DNA of 64,000 nucleotides from assembly GCA_014381985.1 (NCBI GenBank), contig JACNKP010000023.1, positions 62,001 through 126,000 on the forward strand. Reading direction: 5' to 3'. Both the position numbers and the translations under genes were made by a program. Under the pieces are notes generated by a model. That model was not told the DNA's origin and did not search any database. It saw only the letters and a list, made by a program, of their open reading frames with translations. Below, piece after piece: positions 18,969 to 29,276 of the stretch (positions are counted from its first letter, which is position 1; the number at the start of each line of letters is the position of its first letter). The stretch is from SAR92 clade bacterium. Its GTDB lineage: Bacteria; Pseudomonadota; Gammaproteobacteria; Pseudomonadales; Porticoccaceae.

Positions 18969-20227
18969 TATTTTTTCTCCGACCGATACTGATCGGCTTT
19001 GCCAGCAATAAATGTTTTCCATTTAGAGTCATCAAGGGCATCCGCGATCGTAAAGATATCCTTATCACCACGACCAGACTGGTTAATCAAGATAATCTCA
19101 TCCTTGCCCATGCTTGGTGCTTCTTTTATGGCAGTGACAAATGCGTGTGTACTTTCAAGGGCAGGTATAAGCCCCTCGGTTCGCATGGTCAATGTTAAAG
19201 CCTCTTTGACCTCAATGTCTGTGGCCGCCTCAAAGCGCACCTTACCTTGCTCCCAGAGATGGGCAAAAATAGGGTTGATACCAATATAATCTAAACCAGC
19301 GGCGACAGAATGAGTTTCATTCATATTGCCTTCATCATTCTGCAAAAAATATGTCTTGTAACCCTGGGCAACACCCACAGAGGCATCGTCATAGGCTAAT
19401 CTTGCTGAATGCATGTAAGAACCAACTCCATGTCCACCGGCTTCACAGCCAATTAATTCAACGTTATCGTCATCAAAAAAGCCCTGGAAAATACCCATAG
19501 CATTAGACCCACCGCCAACGCAGGCATAGACACGGTCAGGTAATTTTCCCGCTTGTTTTAATATCTGTTCGCGCGCCTCCAGACCGATAATAGATTGAAA
19601 CCAACTCACCATTTCTGGAAACGGGTGTGGACCACAAGCAGTACCCAAAATATAGTGAGTGTCAGCCATATTGGTTACCCAATCTCGCATGCATTCATTA
19701 ACAGCATCTTTTAATGTCTTCTGGCCATCTTCAACCGCAATGACTTCGGCTCCGAGGTTTTCCATCCAAAAAACGTTTGGGCGCTGTCGAGCGACATCAA
19801 CAGCTCCCATGTAGATTTTGCAATCAAAGCCAAATTTGGCAGCCATGGTCGCAGTGGCAAACCCATGTTGGCCTGCTCCGGTCTCAGCGATGACTCGACG
19901 TTTGCCTAATCTTTGGCATAGTAAACCTTGCCCCATAACATTATTAATTTTGTGGGAACCCGTATGATTAAGGTCATCTCGCTTAACGTAAATTTGCGCA
20001 CCACCAAGCTTTCGAGACAAGTTTTCTAGATGAGTAATCGGTGTGGGGCGGCCAGAATAATTTTGCAGCAGGGCAACATAATCTTGCCAAAACTTTGGAT
20101 CAGCTTTGCATTCACGAAAACAGGCCAGCAGCTCCTCGATAGTTGCATGTAGGATTTCCGGAAGAAAAACGCCGCCATACTCTCCGTAGTAGCCTTCGCG
20201 GCCATCAGAGAAATCGAAAATATCCAT
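18968..20227 (-). CDS. trpB: Tryptophan synthase beta subunit
   Basis: NHTGSHKINN PLP-Lys motif, ETGAGQHGFATA, GGGSNAMGIF; start at MDIFDFSDGREGYYGEYGG. Confidence 0.93.
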   Translation of the reverse strand: MDIFDFSDGREGYYGEYGGVFLPEILHATIEELLACFRECKADPKFWQDYVALLQNYSGRPTPITHLENLSRKLGGAQIYVKRDDLNHTGSHKINNVMGQGLLCQRLGKRRVIAETGAGQHGFATATMAAKFGFDCKIYMGAVDVARQRPNVFWMENLGAEVIAVEDGQKTLKDAVNECMRDWVTNMADTHYILGTACGPHPFPEMVSWFQSIIGLEAREQILKQAGKLPDRVYACVGGGSNAMGIFQGFFDDDNVELIGCEAGGHGVGSYMHSARLAYDDASVGVAQGYKTYFLQNDEGNMNETHSVAAGLDYIGINPIFAHLWEQGKVRFEAATDIEVKEALTLTMRTEGLIPALESTHAFVTAIKEAPSMGKDEIILINQSGRGDKDIFTIADALDDSKWKTFIAGKADQYRSEKK

Positions 20228-20442
20228 TAAAAACCTCAAGAGAACGCGGAGACTGCTTTTATCCCCGCTGTTTGAAAGAAAACTAATCAGCCGTCCATTT
20301 TAGCCAAGTCATGGACAACGCACAACGATTGTACGTTTTACGCTCCTAGTAGGTGTTGCGTAAAAAAACCCCAATCGTGACCCATTTGCCTAGTATAGTC
20401 AGAAAACCCAACAACCCCAGTATGTATCGTTGCTAGGACGAT

Positions 20443-20451
20443 TTATCCACA
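20443..20451 (+). promoter_or_regulatory. Consensus DnaA box TTATCCACA
   Basis: Exact TTATCCACA in the intergenic region upstream of nrdJ. Confidence 0.5.
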
Positions 20452-20500
20452 ACTTTTGCAGGCACTTATGAAATCAAAATAGGATTAAAAGTGCAAATAA

Positions 20501-20547
20501 ACACAAGATGTAGTGGATTAACACTTGCAAGACACACCATGTAGGAT
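20501..20547 (+). promoter_or_regulatory. Putative pair of NrdR boxes upstream of nrdJ
   Basis: ACACAAGATGTAGTGG (20501) and ACACACCATGTAGGAT (20532), 31 bp apart; first matches the NrdR-type core acaCwAtATaTwGtgt reasonably, second more weakly. Confidence 0.6.
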
Positions 20548-20676
20548 AAACTCACTTAACAGTTTCAAGGATGAATCTGGAATATTTTCAATACAAATTC
20601 AGGTGATCTGGTTAAAAAATTGGCCTAATAATAATTGTTAGGCAGTTTTAGCTAGTCAAGCATTAAAGGGCACACA

Positions 20677-22827
20677 ATGAGCGCACCAAAACTAAAAACA
20701 ATTAAGCCAACAAAAAACTCTCAAGAAATCGTTATGCAGGCTGCATCTTTGGATATTTGGGATAAAAAATATCGCCTTAAAGATAAGCAGTCAAATCCCA
20801 TTGATGCTGATATAGATGCAACCTACATGAGAGTTGCCAAGGCATTATCGGATGTTGAGGACGAAGCTCAACGCGAAAAATGGCAAGAACGTTTTGTTTG
20901 GGCTCTCCAGCATGGTGCCATTCCAGCAGGCCGTATTATTTCAAATGCAGGTGCGCGAGCTTACAAACCTGCGACCTCGACGATTAACTGTACAGTGTCA
21001 GGCACAGTGCCTGATTCAATGCTCGGCATTTTAGAGCGCAATCTAGAAGCAGGCTTAACCTTGAAAGCCGGTTGCGGTATTGGTTACGAATTCTCTACGT
21101 TGCGCCCTAAAGGAGCCTACGTATCTGGCGCTGGTGCCTATACGTCTGGCCCGTTATCGTTCATGGATATCTACGACAAAATGTGTTTCACCGTGTCCTC
21201 CGCAGGCGGCAGAAGGGGCGCTCAGATGGCAACCTTTGATGTTAGCCATCCCGATGTGTTCGATTTTGTTCGCGCCAAACGTGAAGACGGTCGTTTGCGC
21301 CAATTTAATCTATCTCTATTGATTACTGAAGAGTTTATTGCAGCGGTGCGTGCAGACGGCGATTGGGATCTAACATTCCCTATCAGTGCCAAGGAAGTCG
21401 ATGGCGGCATTGACATGAAAGGGGATAATGTCGTTTGGAAACATTTCCCCACGACAGACGGTTATGTAACTAATGAACAAGGCTTGGTGGCCTGCCGTAT
21501 TTACGAAACAATCCGCGCTCAAAAGTTATGGAATGCGATCATGTCATCAACCTATGACTATGCTGAGCCAGGTTTTATTCTTATCGATCAGGTCAACAAG
21601 AATAATAACAACTGGTTCTGCGAAGATATTCGCGCGACAAATCCCTGTGGTGAACAGCCTCTTCCTCCCTACGGTAGCTGTCTGCTAGGATCTGTCAATT
21701 TGACCAAGTTTGTACGCAACGCATTTACCGAAGATGCATTTTTTGACTGGGACGAATACGCAGAGGTGGTCGGTGTATTCACGCGGATGCTTGATAACGT
21801 TGTCGAAATTAACGGTCTACCCCTTGAAGAGCAGCGCAAAGAAATTGAATACAAGCGACGTCACGGTATGGGCTTTTTAGGATTAGGCTCAGCGATGACT
21901 ATGCTACGCATGAAATATGGTGAGCCAGACTCATTAGAGTTCACTGAGCGTGTGGCTCAAGATATGGCCGTGGCAGGACTTTATGCAGGTTTAGAGCTGG
22001 CGCGTGAAAAAGGCCCGGCGCCAATTATGGAAGATGAGTTTGATGTCACCGCTGCACTCTTATTTAAACAACCGGACTTAGCAAAGGATGGCATTAAGGT
22101 TGGCGATAAAATTAAGGGTAAGGTACTAATAGGCAAGTATAGTCGGTATATGCAACAGGTAGCCAAGGCTGATCCCAAACTTATTGAGTCTATTATTGAA
22201 GATGGCTGTCGCTTTAGTCATCATTCATCCATTGCCCCAACTGGCACTATATCTCTGTCGTTGGCGAACAACGTTAGTAATGGCATAGAGCCAAGTTTTG
22301 CTCACCACTATTCTCGTAATGTTATCCGTGAGGGCAAGAAGTCTAAAGAAAAAGTCGACGTTTTTTCCTATGAGCTACTATCTTACCGCACGCTGGTGAA
22401 CTCTAAGGCCATGCCCTTTAGTACAGATGCCGAAGAAGCCTTGCCTGAGTACTTCCTGAGTTCAGAGAACATTGAACCTAAAGCGCATGTTGACGTTCAA
22501 GCTGCGGCACAAAAGTGGGTTGATTCTTCAATCTCCAAAACTATTAATGTACCAACCGATTGCGAATACGAAGCGTTTAAAGACATCTATCTGTATGCGG
22601 CAGAAAAAGGACTTAAAGGCTGCACCACCTTCCGCTTTAACCCAGAGGCATTCCAGGGTGTATTGGTAAAGGAAAGTGATTTGGAAAATACCACTTACAG
22701 CTTTACCCTTGAAGATGGCTCTACCGTAGAATTTAAAGGTAACGAAGAAGTTGAGTACGACGGTGAAACCCATACCGCCGCCAATCTATTCGATGCGCTG
22801 AAAGAAGGTTACTACGGTAAATTCTAA
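20677..22827 (+). CDS. nrdJ: Adenosylcobalamin-dependent (class II) ribonucleoside-diphosphate reductase, catalytic chain
   Basis: PAGRIISNAGA, INCTVSGTVPDSM, NPCGEQPLPPYGSCLLGSVNL, SSIAPTGTISL motifs. Confidence 0.93.
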   Translation: MSAPKLKTIKPTKNSQEIVMQAASLDIWDKKYRLKDKQSNPIDADIDATYMRVAKALSDVEDEAQREKWQERFVWALQHGAIPAGRIISNAGARAYKPATSTINCTVSGTVPDSMLGILERNLEAGLTLKAGCGIGYEFSTLRPKGAYVSGAGAYTSGPLSFMDIYDKMCFTVSSAGGRRGAQMATFDVSHPDVFDFVRAKREDGRLRQFNLSLLITEEFIAAVRADGDWDLTFPISAKEVDGGIDMKGDNVVWKHFPTTDGYVTNEQGLVACRIYETIRAQKLWNAIMSSTYDYAEPGFILIDQVNKNNNNWFCEDIRATNPCGEQPLPPYGSCLLGSVNLTKFVRNAFTEDAFFDWDEYAEVVGVFTRMLDNVVEINGLPLEEQRKEIEYKRRHGMGFLGLGSAMTMLRMKYGEPDSLEFTERVAQDMAVAGLYAGLELAREKGPAPIMEDEFDVTAALLFKQPDLAKDGIKVGDKIKGKVLIGKYSRYMQQVAKADPKLIESIIEDGCRFSHHSSIAPTGTISLSLANNVSNGIEPSFAHHYSRNVIREGKKSKEKVDVFSYELLSYRTLVNSKAMPFSTDAEEALPEYFLSSENIEPKAHVDVQAAAQKWVDSSISKTINVPTDCEYEAFKDIYLYAAEKGLKGCTTFRFNPEAFQGVLVKESDLENTTYSFTLEDGSTVEFKGNEEVEYDGETHTAANLFDALKEGYYGKF

Positions 22828-22867
22828 TTAACTAAAACTACATCCGCAGAGCACTGCGAGGACAATA

Positions 22868-23548
22868 ATGAACAAGAAAATTGAGAAAAAGATCGTCGGC
22901 TATAAAGTCGTTACAGCGAAAGATGTAGCGGCAGAGACTGCCGTAGAAGCAGATAGTAATATTATTCAGATGCACGAAAAGGTGTCACGCCCCGAAGCCT
23001 TGGCAGGTAGCACTTATAAAATAAAAACGCCGATGTCAGATCACGCTATGTATCTCACTATCAATGATATTGTTTTAAATGAAGGTACCGACCATGAGTT
23101 GCGTCGACCTTTTGAGATATTTTTAAACTCCAAAAACATGGATCAGTTTCAATGGATTGCGGCCTTAACGAGAGTTATCTCTGCCGTGTTCCGTAAAGGT
23201 GGCGACTGCACCTTCCTTGTCGAAGAGTTGAAAGCCATCTTTGACCCCCAAGGAGGGTACTTTAAATCGGGTGGGCGTTTTATGCCATCACTGGTGGCAG
23301 AAATAGGCTGGGCAATCGAAGACCACTTGCAAAAGATCGGAATGATGACAAAACCCGAGATCCCTGAGCATCAGCAGAAAATTATGGATGAAAAGCGCGC
23401 TGACTTTGAACAGGCTAGTGCTGCGCCACAAGAAGCTAACGACTTCCCACCTACAGCTGAGGTGTGTAAAAAATGTAGCGTCAAAGCTACCATTTTGATG
23501 GATGGCTGCATGACCTGCCTGAACTGCGGCGAATCAAAGTGTGGCTAA
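22868..23548 (+). CDS. NrdJb-like TSCPD-domain class II RNR partner with C-terminal Cys motif
   Basis: RPEALAGSTYKIKTPMSDHAMYLTIND, RPFEIFLNSKNMDQFQWIAALTRVISAVFRKGG; C-terminal CKKC...CMTCLNCGESKCG. Confidence 0.85.
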   Translation: MNKKIEKKIVGYKVVTAKDVAAETAVEADSNIIQMHEKVSRPEALAGSTYKIKTPMSDHAMYLTINDIVLNEGTDHELRRPFEIFLNSKNMDQFQWIAALTRVISAVFRKGGDCTFLVEELKAIFDPQGGYFKSGGRFMPSLVAEIGWAIEDHLQKIGMMTKPEIPEHQQKIMDEKRADFEQASAAPQEANDFPPTAEVCKKCSVKATILMDGCMTCLNCGESKCG

Positions 23549-23569
23549 AACCCTAGTTTTAGTAGTATA

Positions 23570-23600
23570 AAAAAAGCGGCCCTAGGGTCGCTTTTTTTAT
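23570..23600 (+). terminator. Rho-independent terminator after nrdJ/nrdJb
   Basis: AAAAAGCGgCCCTAGGGtCGCTTTTTTT hairpin with T-run. Confidence 0.85.
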
Positions 23601-23632
23601 TTCCTATTATTTTTACTATATGCCGAAAGTAA

Positions 23633-24256
23633 CTAATCTGCCTTGACCAGCATCATTTTCATCATTTTCTTTAAGCCATTATGAAGAGAGCGGATCTCTT
23701 CGATATTTTCTGCGTCACTCATCCACTGGTAGACAATGCCAATGACCGCCGCGCTAAACTGATCTGCTATTAATTTTGGTGATACCAATGGTGCTATTAA
23801 GCCCTCCTTAATGCCCTGCTCTATCCAGCCCATAACATCCCTGTGTCGACGACCATGAATACCCATAATCACCGGTCTAAGTGGCGATTTTGGCGCCAAA
23901 GATTCAAACCATAAACGATAAAAGGCCTCAACATGCTTAGGCGCGTCTTCACAAAATTTACTGTGCGCATCTAGAGCAGCCGCAATAGCCTGGTAGCCGC
24001 TTTTATGGTTGGTCACCGAGGTCAATTCAGCTAACCATTCATCGCCCACAGAGCGTAATACAAAATCAAATAACCCCGCCTTGTTGCCAAACCGATAACC
24101 CGCTAAGCCTCTTGAATAACCAGCCCGCTCACCCACATCCTTTAATGTTAACTGTGCAGTGCCCCGCTCAATAATTAAGTCGATCGCTACTTCTAACATC
24201 TTAGTATCAGATATTTCCTTACGTTCAACCTGGGTTAGGCGCAGCGGTTTAGTCAT
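23633..24256 (-). CDS. TetR-family transcriptional regulator
   Basis: N-terminal HTH: TLKDVGERAGYSRGLAGYRFGNKAGLFDFVL. Confidence 0.88.
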   Translation of the reverse strand: MTKPLRLTQVERKEISDTKMLEVAIDLIIERGTAQLTLKDVGERAGYSRGLAGYRFGNKAGLFDFVLRSVGDEWLAELTSVTNHKSGYQAIAAALDAHSKFCEDAPKHVEAFYRLWFESLAPKSPLRPVIMGIHGRRHRDVMGWIEQGIKEGLIAPLVSPKLIADQFSAAVIGIVYQWMSDAENIEEIRSLHNGLKKMMKMMLVKAD

Positions 24257-24291
24257 GCTCTTTTCCTATACATGTATCAAGTTAACAGTAT

Positions 24292-27200
24292 TTACATATT
24301 ACGGCGATATTGTCCGCCGACATCAAACAGCGCATTAGTAATCTGGCCCAAAGAACAACAGCGTACCGCATCCATTAGTAATTCAAACCCATTATCACCA
24401 CGGCGGACTGCATCCTGAAGTCGTTTAAGCACCTGCTCAGATGACGCCTCATGCTCACTGTGGAATGCTCTCAAACGCTTAATTTGGCTTTGCTTTTCAT
24501 CATCTGTGGATCGTGCCAGCTTAATTTCCACTTCTTGTTCTTCCGCTTCACTAATAAAGGTATTAACGCCCACAATAGGCAGAGATCCATCGTGCTTTTT
24601 GTGCTCATAGAACATCGACTCCTCCTGGATTTTTCCTCTCTGGTAACCCGTTTCCATGGCACCTAAGACACCACCTCGATCAGAGATTTTCTCAAACTCT
24701 TGCAACACTGCCTCTTCTACTAAAGCGGTGAGTTCGTCAATAATAAAAGCTCCTTGACTTGGGTTTTCGTTTTTGGCTAGACCCCACTCTTGATTGATAA
24801 TCAGCTGGATAGCCAAGGCTCTGCGCACCGACTCCTCTGTAGGTGTGGTAATAGCTTCATCGTAGGCATTTGTATGCAGGCTATTACAATTATCATAAAT
24901 GGCGATCAAGGCTTGTAAGGTCGTGCGAATATCATTGAAATTCATTTCTTGGGCATGAAGAGAACGACCTGACGTTTGAATATGATATTTGAGCTTTTGA
25001 CTTCGTGGGTTAGCCGCGTAACGATCTCGCATAGCCGTTGCCCAAATACGTCGTGCCACTCGCCCCATCACCGTGTACTCAGGGTCCATGCCGTTAGAAA
25101 AGAAGAATGACAGATTAGGCGCAAAATCGTCAATATCCATGCCTCTGGCCAGATAAGCCTCCACAAAGGTAAAACCGTTAGACAGTGTAAAGGCCAATTG
25201 CGAAATAGGATTAGCTCCTGCTTCTGCAATATGGTATCCAGAGATCGAGACTGAATAGAAATTCCGAATGGCCTTATCGATAAAATACTGCTGCATATCA
25301 CCCATCATACGCAGACTAAACTCGGTAGAAAAAATACAAGTGTTCTGCCCTTGATCTTCCTTAAGAATATCTGCCTGTACCGTTCCTCGTACAGCGCTCA
25401 GAGCATTAGCGCGCAAGCTCTCATATTCATTATCATTGGGCTGACGCTTATGCTCACTAGCAAACTTATCCACCTGCTGGTCAATGGCGGTATTAAGAAA
25501 CATAGCCAGCACTGTTGGTGCCGGGCCGTTTATTGTCATAGACACCGATGTCCGAGGGTCACAAAGATCAAACCCATCATAGAGTGCCTTCATGTCATCC
25601 AAGGTACAGATAGAAACCCCCGCGTTGCCCACTTTGCCATAGATATCAGGGCGCTCACCTGGATCCCACCCATAAAGTGTGACTGAGTCAAAGGCGGTAG
25701 ACAGTCTTTTCGCTTCACTGTGTTCAGAAAGAGCTTTAAATCTCCGATTAGTTTTAAACGCATCCCCCTCACCAGCGAACATTCGAGCTGGGTCTTCTCC
25801 CTCACGCTTAAATGGGAAAACGCCCGCCGTGTAAGGAAATTCACCAGGAAGATTGTCCAGCATCAACCATGTTAATAAATCTCCATGGTCCTTCAATCGC
25901 GGCAATGAAACTCGAGAAATCTTGTTTCCAGAAAGAGAGATACTATTTAACGCGGTCCTCACTTGCTTACCATTTGCCAAGGTGTCTATTTTTTCATCAC
26001 CAGAATAAGCTTCAACCACTGCAGGCCAATTCTCTAATAGTGCAGCAGCTCGGCCATCCATCGTTTTTTCCCGGTCCTTAATAAGCTCATCAATTTCTAA
26101 AGGTGCCTTAGCACCTGATTCATTAAGCATACCCTTGGTCGCAGCCAACTGTTGTTTTTGCCGTGCCAAGGTTGCTTGCTTCTCAACATGCTGGTGATAA
26201 TTACGCACCGTATCTGCAATCTCGGCTAAATAACGCTGACGGTCAGCCGGCACTACCGCTGATTTTTCAGACGACATTCGGCAACTGACAGGCTCAAGGT
26301 GCTGGTCAAATTGACAGAGGCCTCTGTCCTGCAGTAATTTTAGCAATTCTTGGTAGGCTGCAGTCACTCCATCATCATTAAAGTGTGATGCGATCGAACC
26401 AAACACTGGCATAGAATCTGGAAGCTCAGTCCAGGCTTCGCGGTTGCGCTGCATCTGCTTGCACACATCACGATAGGCGTCTTCACTGCCTTTGCGGTCA
26501 AATTTATTGATAACCACAAGCTCAGCATAATCCAGCATATCTATTTTTTCTAACTGGCTCTGGGCGCCAAACTCTGGGGTCATTACATAAATAGGGACAT
26601 CAACATAGGGAACAATACCCGCATCACCCTGCCCTATACCGGGTGTTTCAACAACTACCAAATCAAATCCGCTAAGACGCATTGCGCTAATAATGTCGGT
26701 AAGAGACTCTGGCACCTCACCTACCGCACCGCGAGTACCTATGGAACGCATGTAGATATTTGGATGATAGATCGCATTCATACGAATACGGTCTCCTAAG
26801 AGCGCGCCACCAGTTTTACGCCGAGTGGGATCAATAGCCAACACTCCAATCTTTAGTTGATCTGCACTGTCCTGCCGAAAACGACGAATCAACTCGTCAG
26901 TTAGTGAAGACTTACCCGCTCCACCGGTACCAGTAATACCAAGGACCGGCACAGTGTTGGTTAAAAACTGTGCCTGCTCTCGCAATGAATTTAAATCGCT
27001 CTCACTCAACTCATCACGCTCAATAGCCGTGATTAAAGTCGCTAAATTACGCTGACCTTCATCAGCGACGTTAAGATCTTTGGATTGAACTGTGATCGGT
27101 GACCCTGAACTGAGAGAGCATCGCTCAATCATATCCTCGATCATGCCAACTAAGCCTATATTTTGACCATCGTGGGGCGAATAAATACGCTCTACACCAT

Positions 27201-27582
27201 AATTTTGTAACTCCGCAATCTCAGAGGGAACTATCACACCACCACCACCACCAAAAATACGAATATGCTCAGCACCCGCTTCTTTAAGTAGGTCCACGGC
27301 ATACTTAAAGTACTCCACATGACCACCCTGATAGGAACTAATGGCTATACCTTGCGCATCTTCCTGCAAAGCCGTTGCGACGACCTCAGCAACCGAGCGA
27401 TTATGAGCTAGGTGAATGACCTCCACCCCTGCCCCCTGAAGAATACGGCGCATAATATTAATAGAAGCATCGTGACCATCAAATAGACTGGCAGCAGTAA
27501 CGAACCGAAGAGGCACTAATTTTTGTGGATTTGATTTACCCACAGTCTGTATAGTTGTATCACGCTTAGAAGTAACTGACAT
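24292..27582 (-). CDS. icmF: Fused isobutyryl-CoA mutase (B12-binding domain, G-protein chaperone, mutase)
   Basis: 1096 aa; N-terminal B12-binding (DGHDASINIMRRIL), MeaB-like P-loop GITGTGGAGKSSLTDEL, C-terminal acyl-CoA mutase (SISGYHIAEAGANPISQLAFTL). Confidence 0.93.
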   Translation of the reverse strand: MSVTSKRDTTIQTVGKSNPQKLVPLRFVTAASLFDGHDASINIMRRILQGAGVEVIHLAHNRSVAEVVATALQEDAQGIAISSYQGGHVEYFKYAVDLLKEAGAEHIRIFGGGGGVIVPSEIAELQNYGVERIYSPHDGQNIGLVGMIEDMIERCSLSSGSPITVQSKDLNVADEGQRNLATLITAIERDELSESDLNSLREQAQFLTNTVPVLGITGTGGAGKSSLTDELIRRFRQDSADQLKIGVLAIDPTRRKTGGALLGDRIRMNAIYHPNIYMRSIGTRGAVGEVPESLTDIISAMRLSGFDLVVVETPGIGQGDAGIVPYVDVPIYVMTPEFGAQSQLEKIDMLDYAELVVINKFDRKGSEDAYRDVCKQMQRNREAWTELPDSMPVFGSIASHFNDDGVTAAYQELLKLLQDRGLCQFDQHLEPVSCRMSSEKSAVVPADRQRYLAEIADTVRNYHQHVEKQATLARQKQQLAATKGMLNESGAKAPLEIDELIKDREKTMDGRAAALLENWPAVVEAYSGDEKIDTLANGKQVRTALNSISLSGNKISRVSLPRLKDHGDLLTWLMLDNLPGEFPYTAGVFPFKREGEDPARMFAGEGDAFKTNRRFKALSEHSEAKRLSTAFDSVTLYGWDPGERPDIYGKVGNAGVSICTLDDMKALYDGFDLCDPRTSVSMTINGPAPTVLAMFLNTAIDQQVDKFASEHKRQPNDNEYESLRANALSAVRGTVQADILKEDQGQNTCIFSTEFSLRMMGDMQQYFIDKAIRNFYSVSISGYHIAEAGANPISQLAFTLSNGFTFVEAYLARGMDIDDFAPNLSFFFSNGMDPEYTVMGRVARRIWATAMRDRYAANPRSQKLKYHIQTSGRSLHAQEMNFNDIRTTLQALIAIYDNCNSLHTNAYDEAITTPTEESVRRALAIQLIINQEWGLAKNENPSQGAFIIDELTALVEEAVLQEFEKISDRGGVLGAMETGYQRGKIQEESMFYEHKKHDGSLPIVGVNTFISEAEEQEVEIKLARSTDDEKQSQIKRLRAFHSEHEASSEQVLKRLQDAVRRGDNGFELLMDAVRCCSLGQITNALFDVGGQYRRNM

Positions 27583-27756
27583 GGCGCATTCCTAGGTTAT
27601 AAGGGACATAGTGATTAGTGAAAATGTTGCTTAGCGGGTAATTTTAATAAACTTGCTTGTCACACGCAAGTAAATAAAGCTTTGCTGATCACTGAAGCGT
27701 AACTAGGGTCGCTTCGAAAATAGTTTTACTGCGCTTATCTGGGCTAGATAATGGTC

Positions 27757-28956
27757 CTATGGAAGAAAAATCTTAGCAATATTAAAGAGACCCAGAGCCG
27801 CAACAGTGGTCACCACTGCACCACCAATGATATTAGCAGTCCATTTGTTGCGGTGATCACCTAGCAAGTCGCCTCGATTCATAATAATGAGCAAGAACAC
27901 AGCGATAATAGGCAATAGCAGGCCGTTGGCGGCCTGAGCAAAGAGTATGGCGGCTATTGGCTTTGTTCCCACAGCGGCAAACAGAGTTCCAGTGGTAAGC
28001 ACCGTTAACCAGATACCGCGGAAGCGGCGGTCTGCAAAATCACACGGCCAGCCCAATGCTCCACTGACAGCATAGGCTGCGGCTAGGGGGGCTGTAATAG
28101 CACTGGTTAAACCCGCCGCCACAAGACCAAGGGCGAAGAAATAATTAGCTCCACTACCCAGTACTGGCTCTAATTGAGTCGCCAAAGACTGGGCCGAGAA
28201 TGTATTATCCGTCTGAAAAAACGCGACCGCTGCTGTGCTCATCACAGCAAGGGTAATCAATCCGCCTAGACCGATCGAAACCATCGTGTCTTTCCGAGAT
28301 TGTGCAAGAGCAGTTTCCAGAGCCACACCCCGCCATTTTTCTTGTACCGCGTTGGCGTGGAGAAATAGATTGTATGGCACAACTGTAGTTCCAATAAGGG
28401 CAATAATCGTCCGTGCTGATCCCTCAGGTATTTGTGGGGTTACTAACCCGCGGAATAGCGCACCATAGTCAACATCTACTAGCACCATGGTCACCACAAA
28501 GACGCTACTCATTGTGAGCACTAAAATAATCAATACCGGCTCTAATATTTTGTAGCCTCCCGTACCGAGTAACAGCGCACTAAGGATGCCAATAACAAGA
28601 GCACACCAAGCGGCCGGTAAGGGTGTGATGGTTGCCAATCCAAGCGCTGCTCCTGATATATTACCCGCCTCATAGGCGGCGTTGCCAACACCAATTGCAG
28701 AAACCACTAGAACGACTGCACAACGGCTTATAATGGGGCTGCTAAAGGTACTGCGCAGGGCCTGAGATAGACCTGAGCCAGAGACCAAACCTAGCCTAGC
28801 GGCCATTTCTTGCAAGACGATGGTAGCAATAAGAGAAAACAGCAAGGCCCAAAGTAGTACAAAACCAAAATTTGCCCCTGCCACACTGGCAGTAGCGATA
28901 CTACCCGGCCCAATAAAGGCCGCGGTAACTAAAAACCCCGGTCCAAACCCTTTCAT
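27757..28956 (-). CDS. Nramp-family divalent metal (Mn2+/Fe2+) transporter
   Basis: GFGPGFLVTAAFIGPGSIATASVAGANFGF; NRAMP motif region TTVVPYNLFLHANAVQEKW; ~11 TM. Confidence 0.88.
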   Translation of the reverse strand: MKGFGPGFLVTAAFIGPGSIATASVAGANFGFVLLWALLFSLIATIVLQEMAARLGLVSGSGLSQALRSTFSSPIISRCAVVLVVSAIGVGNAAYEAGNISGAALGLATITPLPAAWCALVIGILSALLLGTGGYKILEPVLIILVLTMSSVFVVTMVLVDVDYGALFRGLVTPQIPEGSARTIIALIGTTVVPYNLFLHANAVQEKWRGVALETALAQSRKDTMVSIGLGGLITLAVMSTAAVAFFQTDNTFSAQSLATQLEPVLGSGANYFFALGLVAAGLTSAITAPLAAAYAVSGALGWPCDFADRRFRGIWLTVLTTGTLFAAVGTKPIAAILFAQAANGLLLPIIAVFLLIIMNRGDLLGDHRNKWTANIIGGAVVTTVAALGLFNIAKIFLP

Positions 28957-29276
28957 ACTGTCTCCATTAATTGCGCAGGGGTTACCTGTAGGTAGCAAGT
29001 CTAATTAACTTGCTTGTTCCATGCAAAGCAATTGATGCACCTAAAAAAAGAACCAAGCAGGCTCTTCTGTGGACTATGATGATTAGCATTCATTAGACTA
29101 CAGGTGTCACAAATAAAAATTTAACTACAGGTAATTGTTCGAATGTCCAATACTGGCGTCGACGATTTTTACGTTGGATGCCGACTTATCAATTCCAAAC
29201 CACCACGTCGCTGACAGACTGTTATACTGTCGCATCCCAAATTTTTAACCATCCACCAAATAACTCTGGATTTCCC

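Noticed and set aside
20443-20451. Replication origin
   Set aside because: Only one DnaA box was noticed, without a DnaA-box cluster or dnaA/dnaN/gidA neighbours.
24292-27582. IcmF as a type VI secretion component
   Set aside because: The domain order (B12-binding, MeaB-like GTPase, acyl-CoA mutase) identifies the fused isobutyryl-CoA mutase, not the T6SS TssM/IcmF protein.
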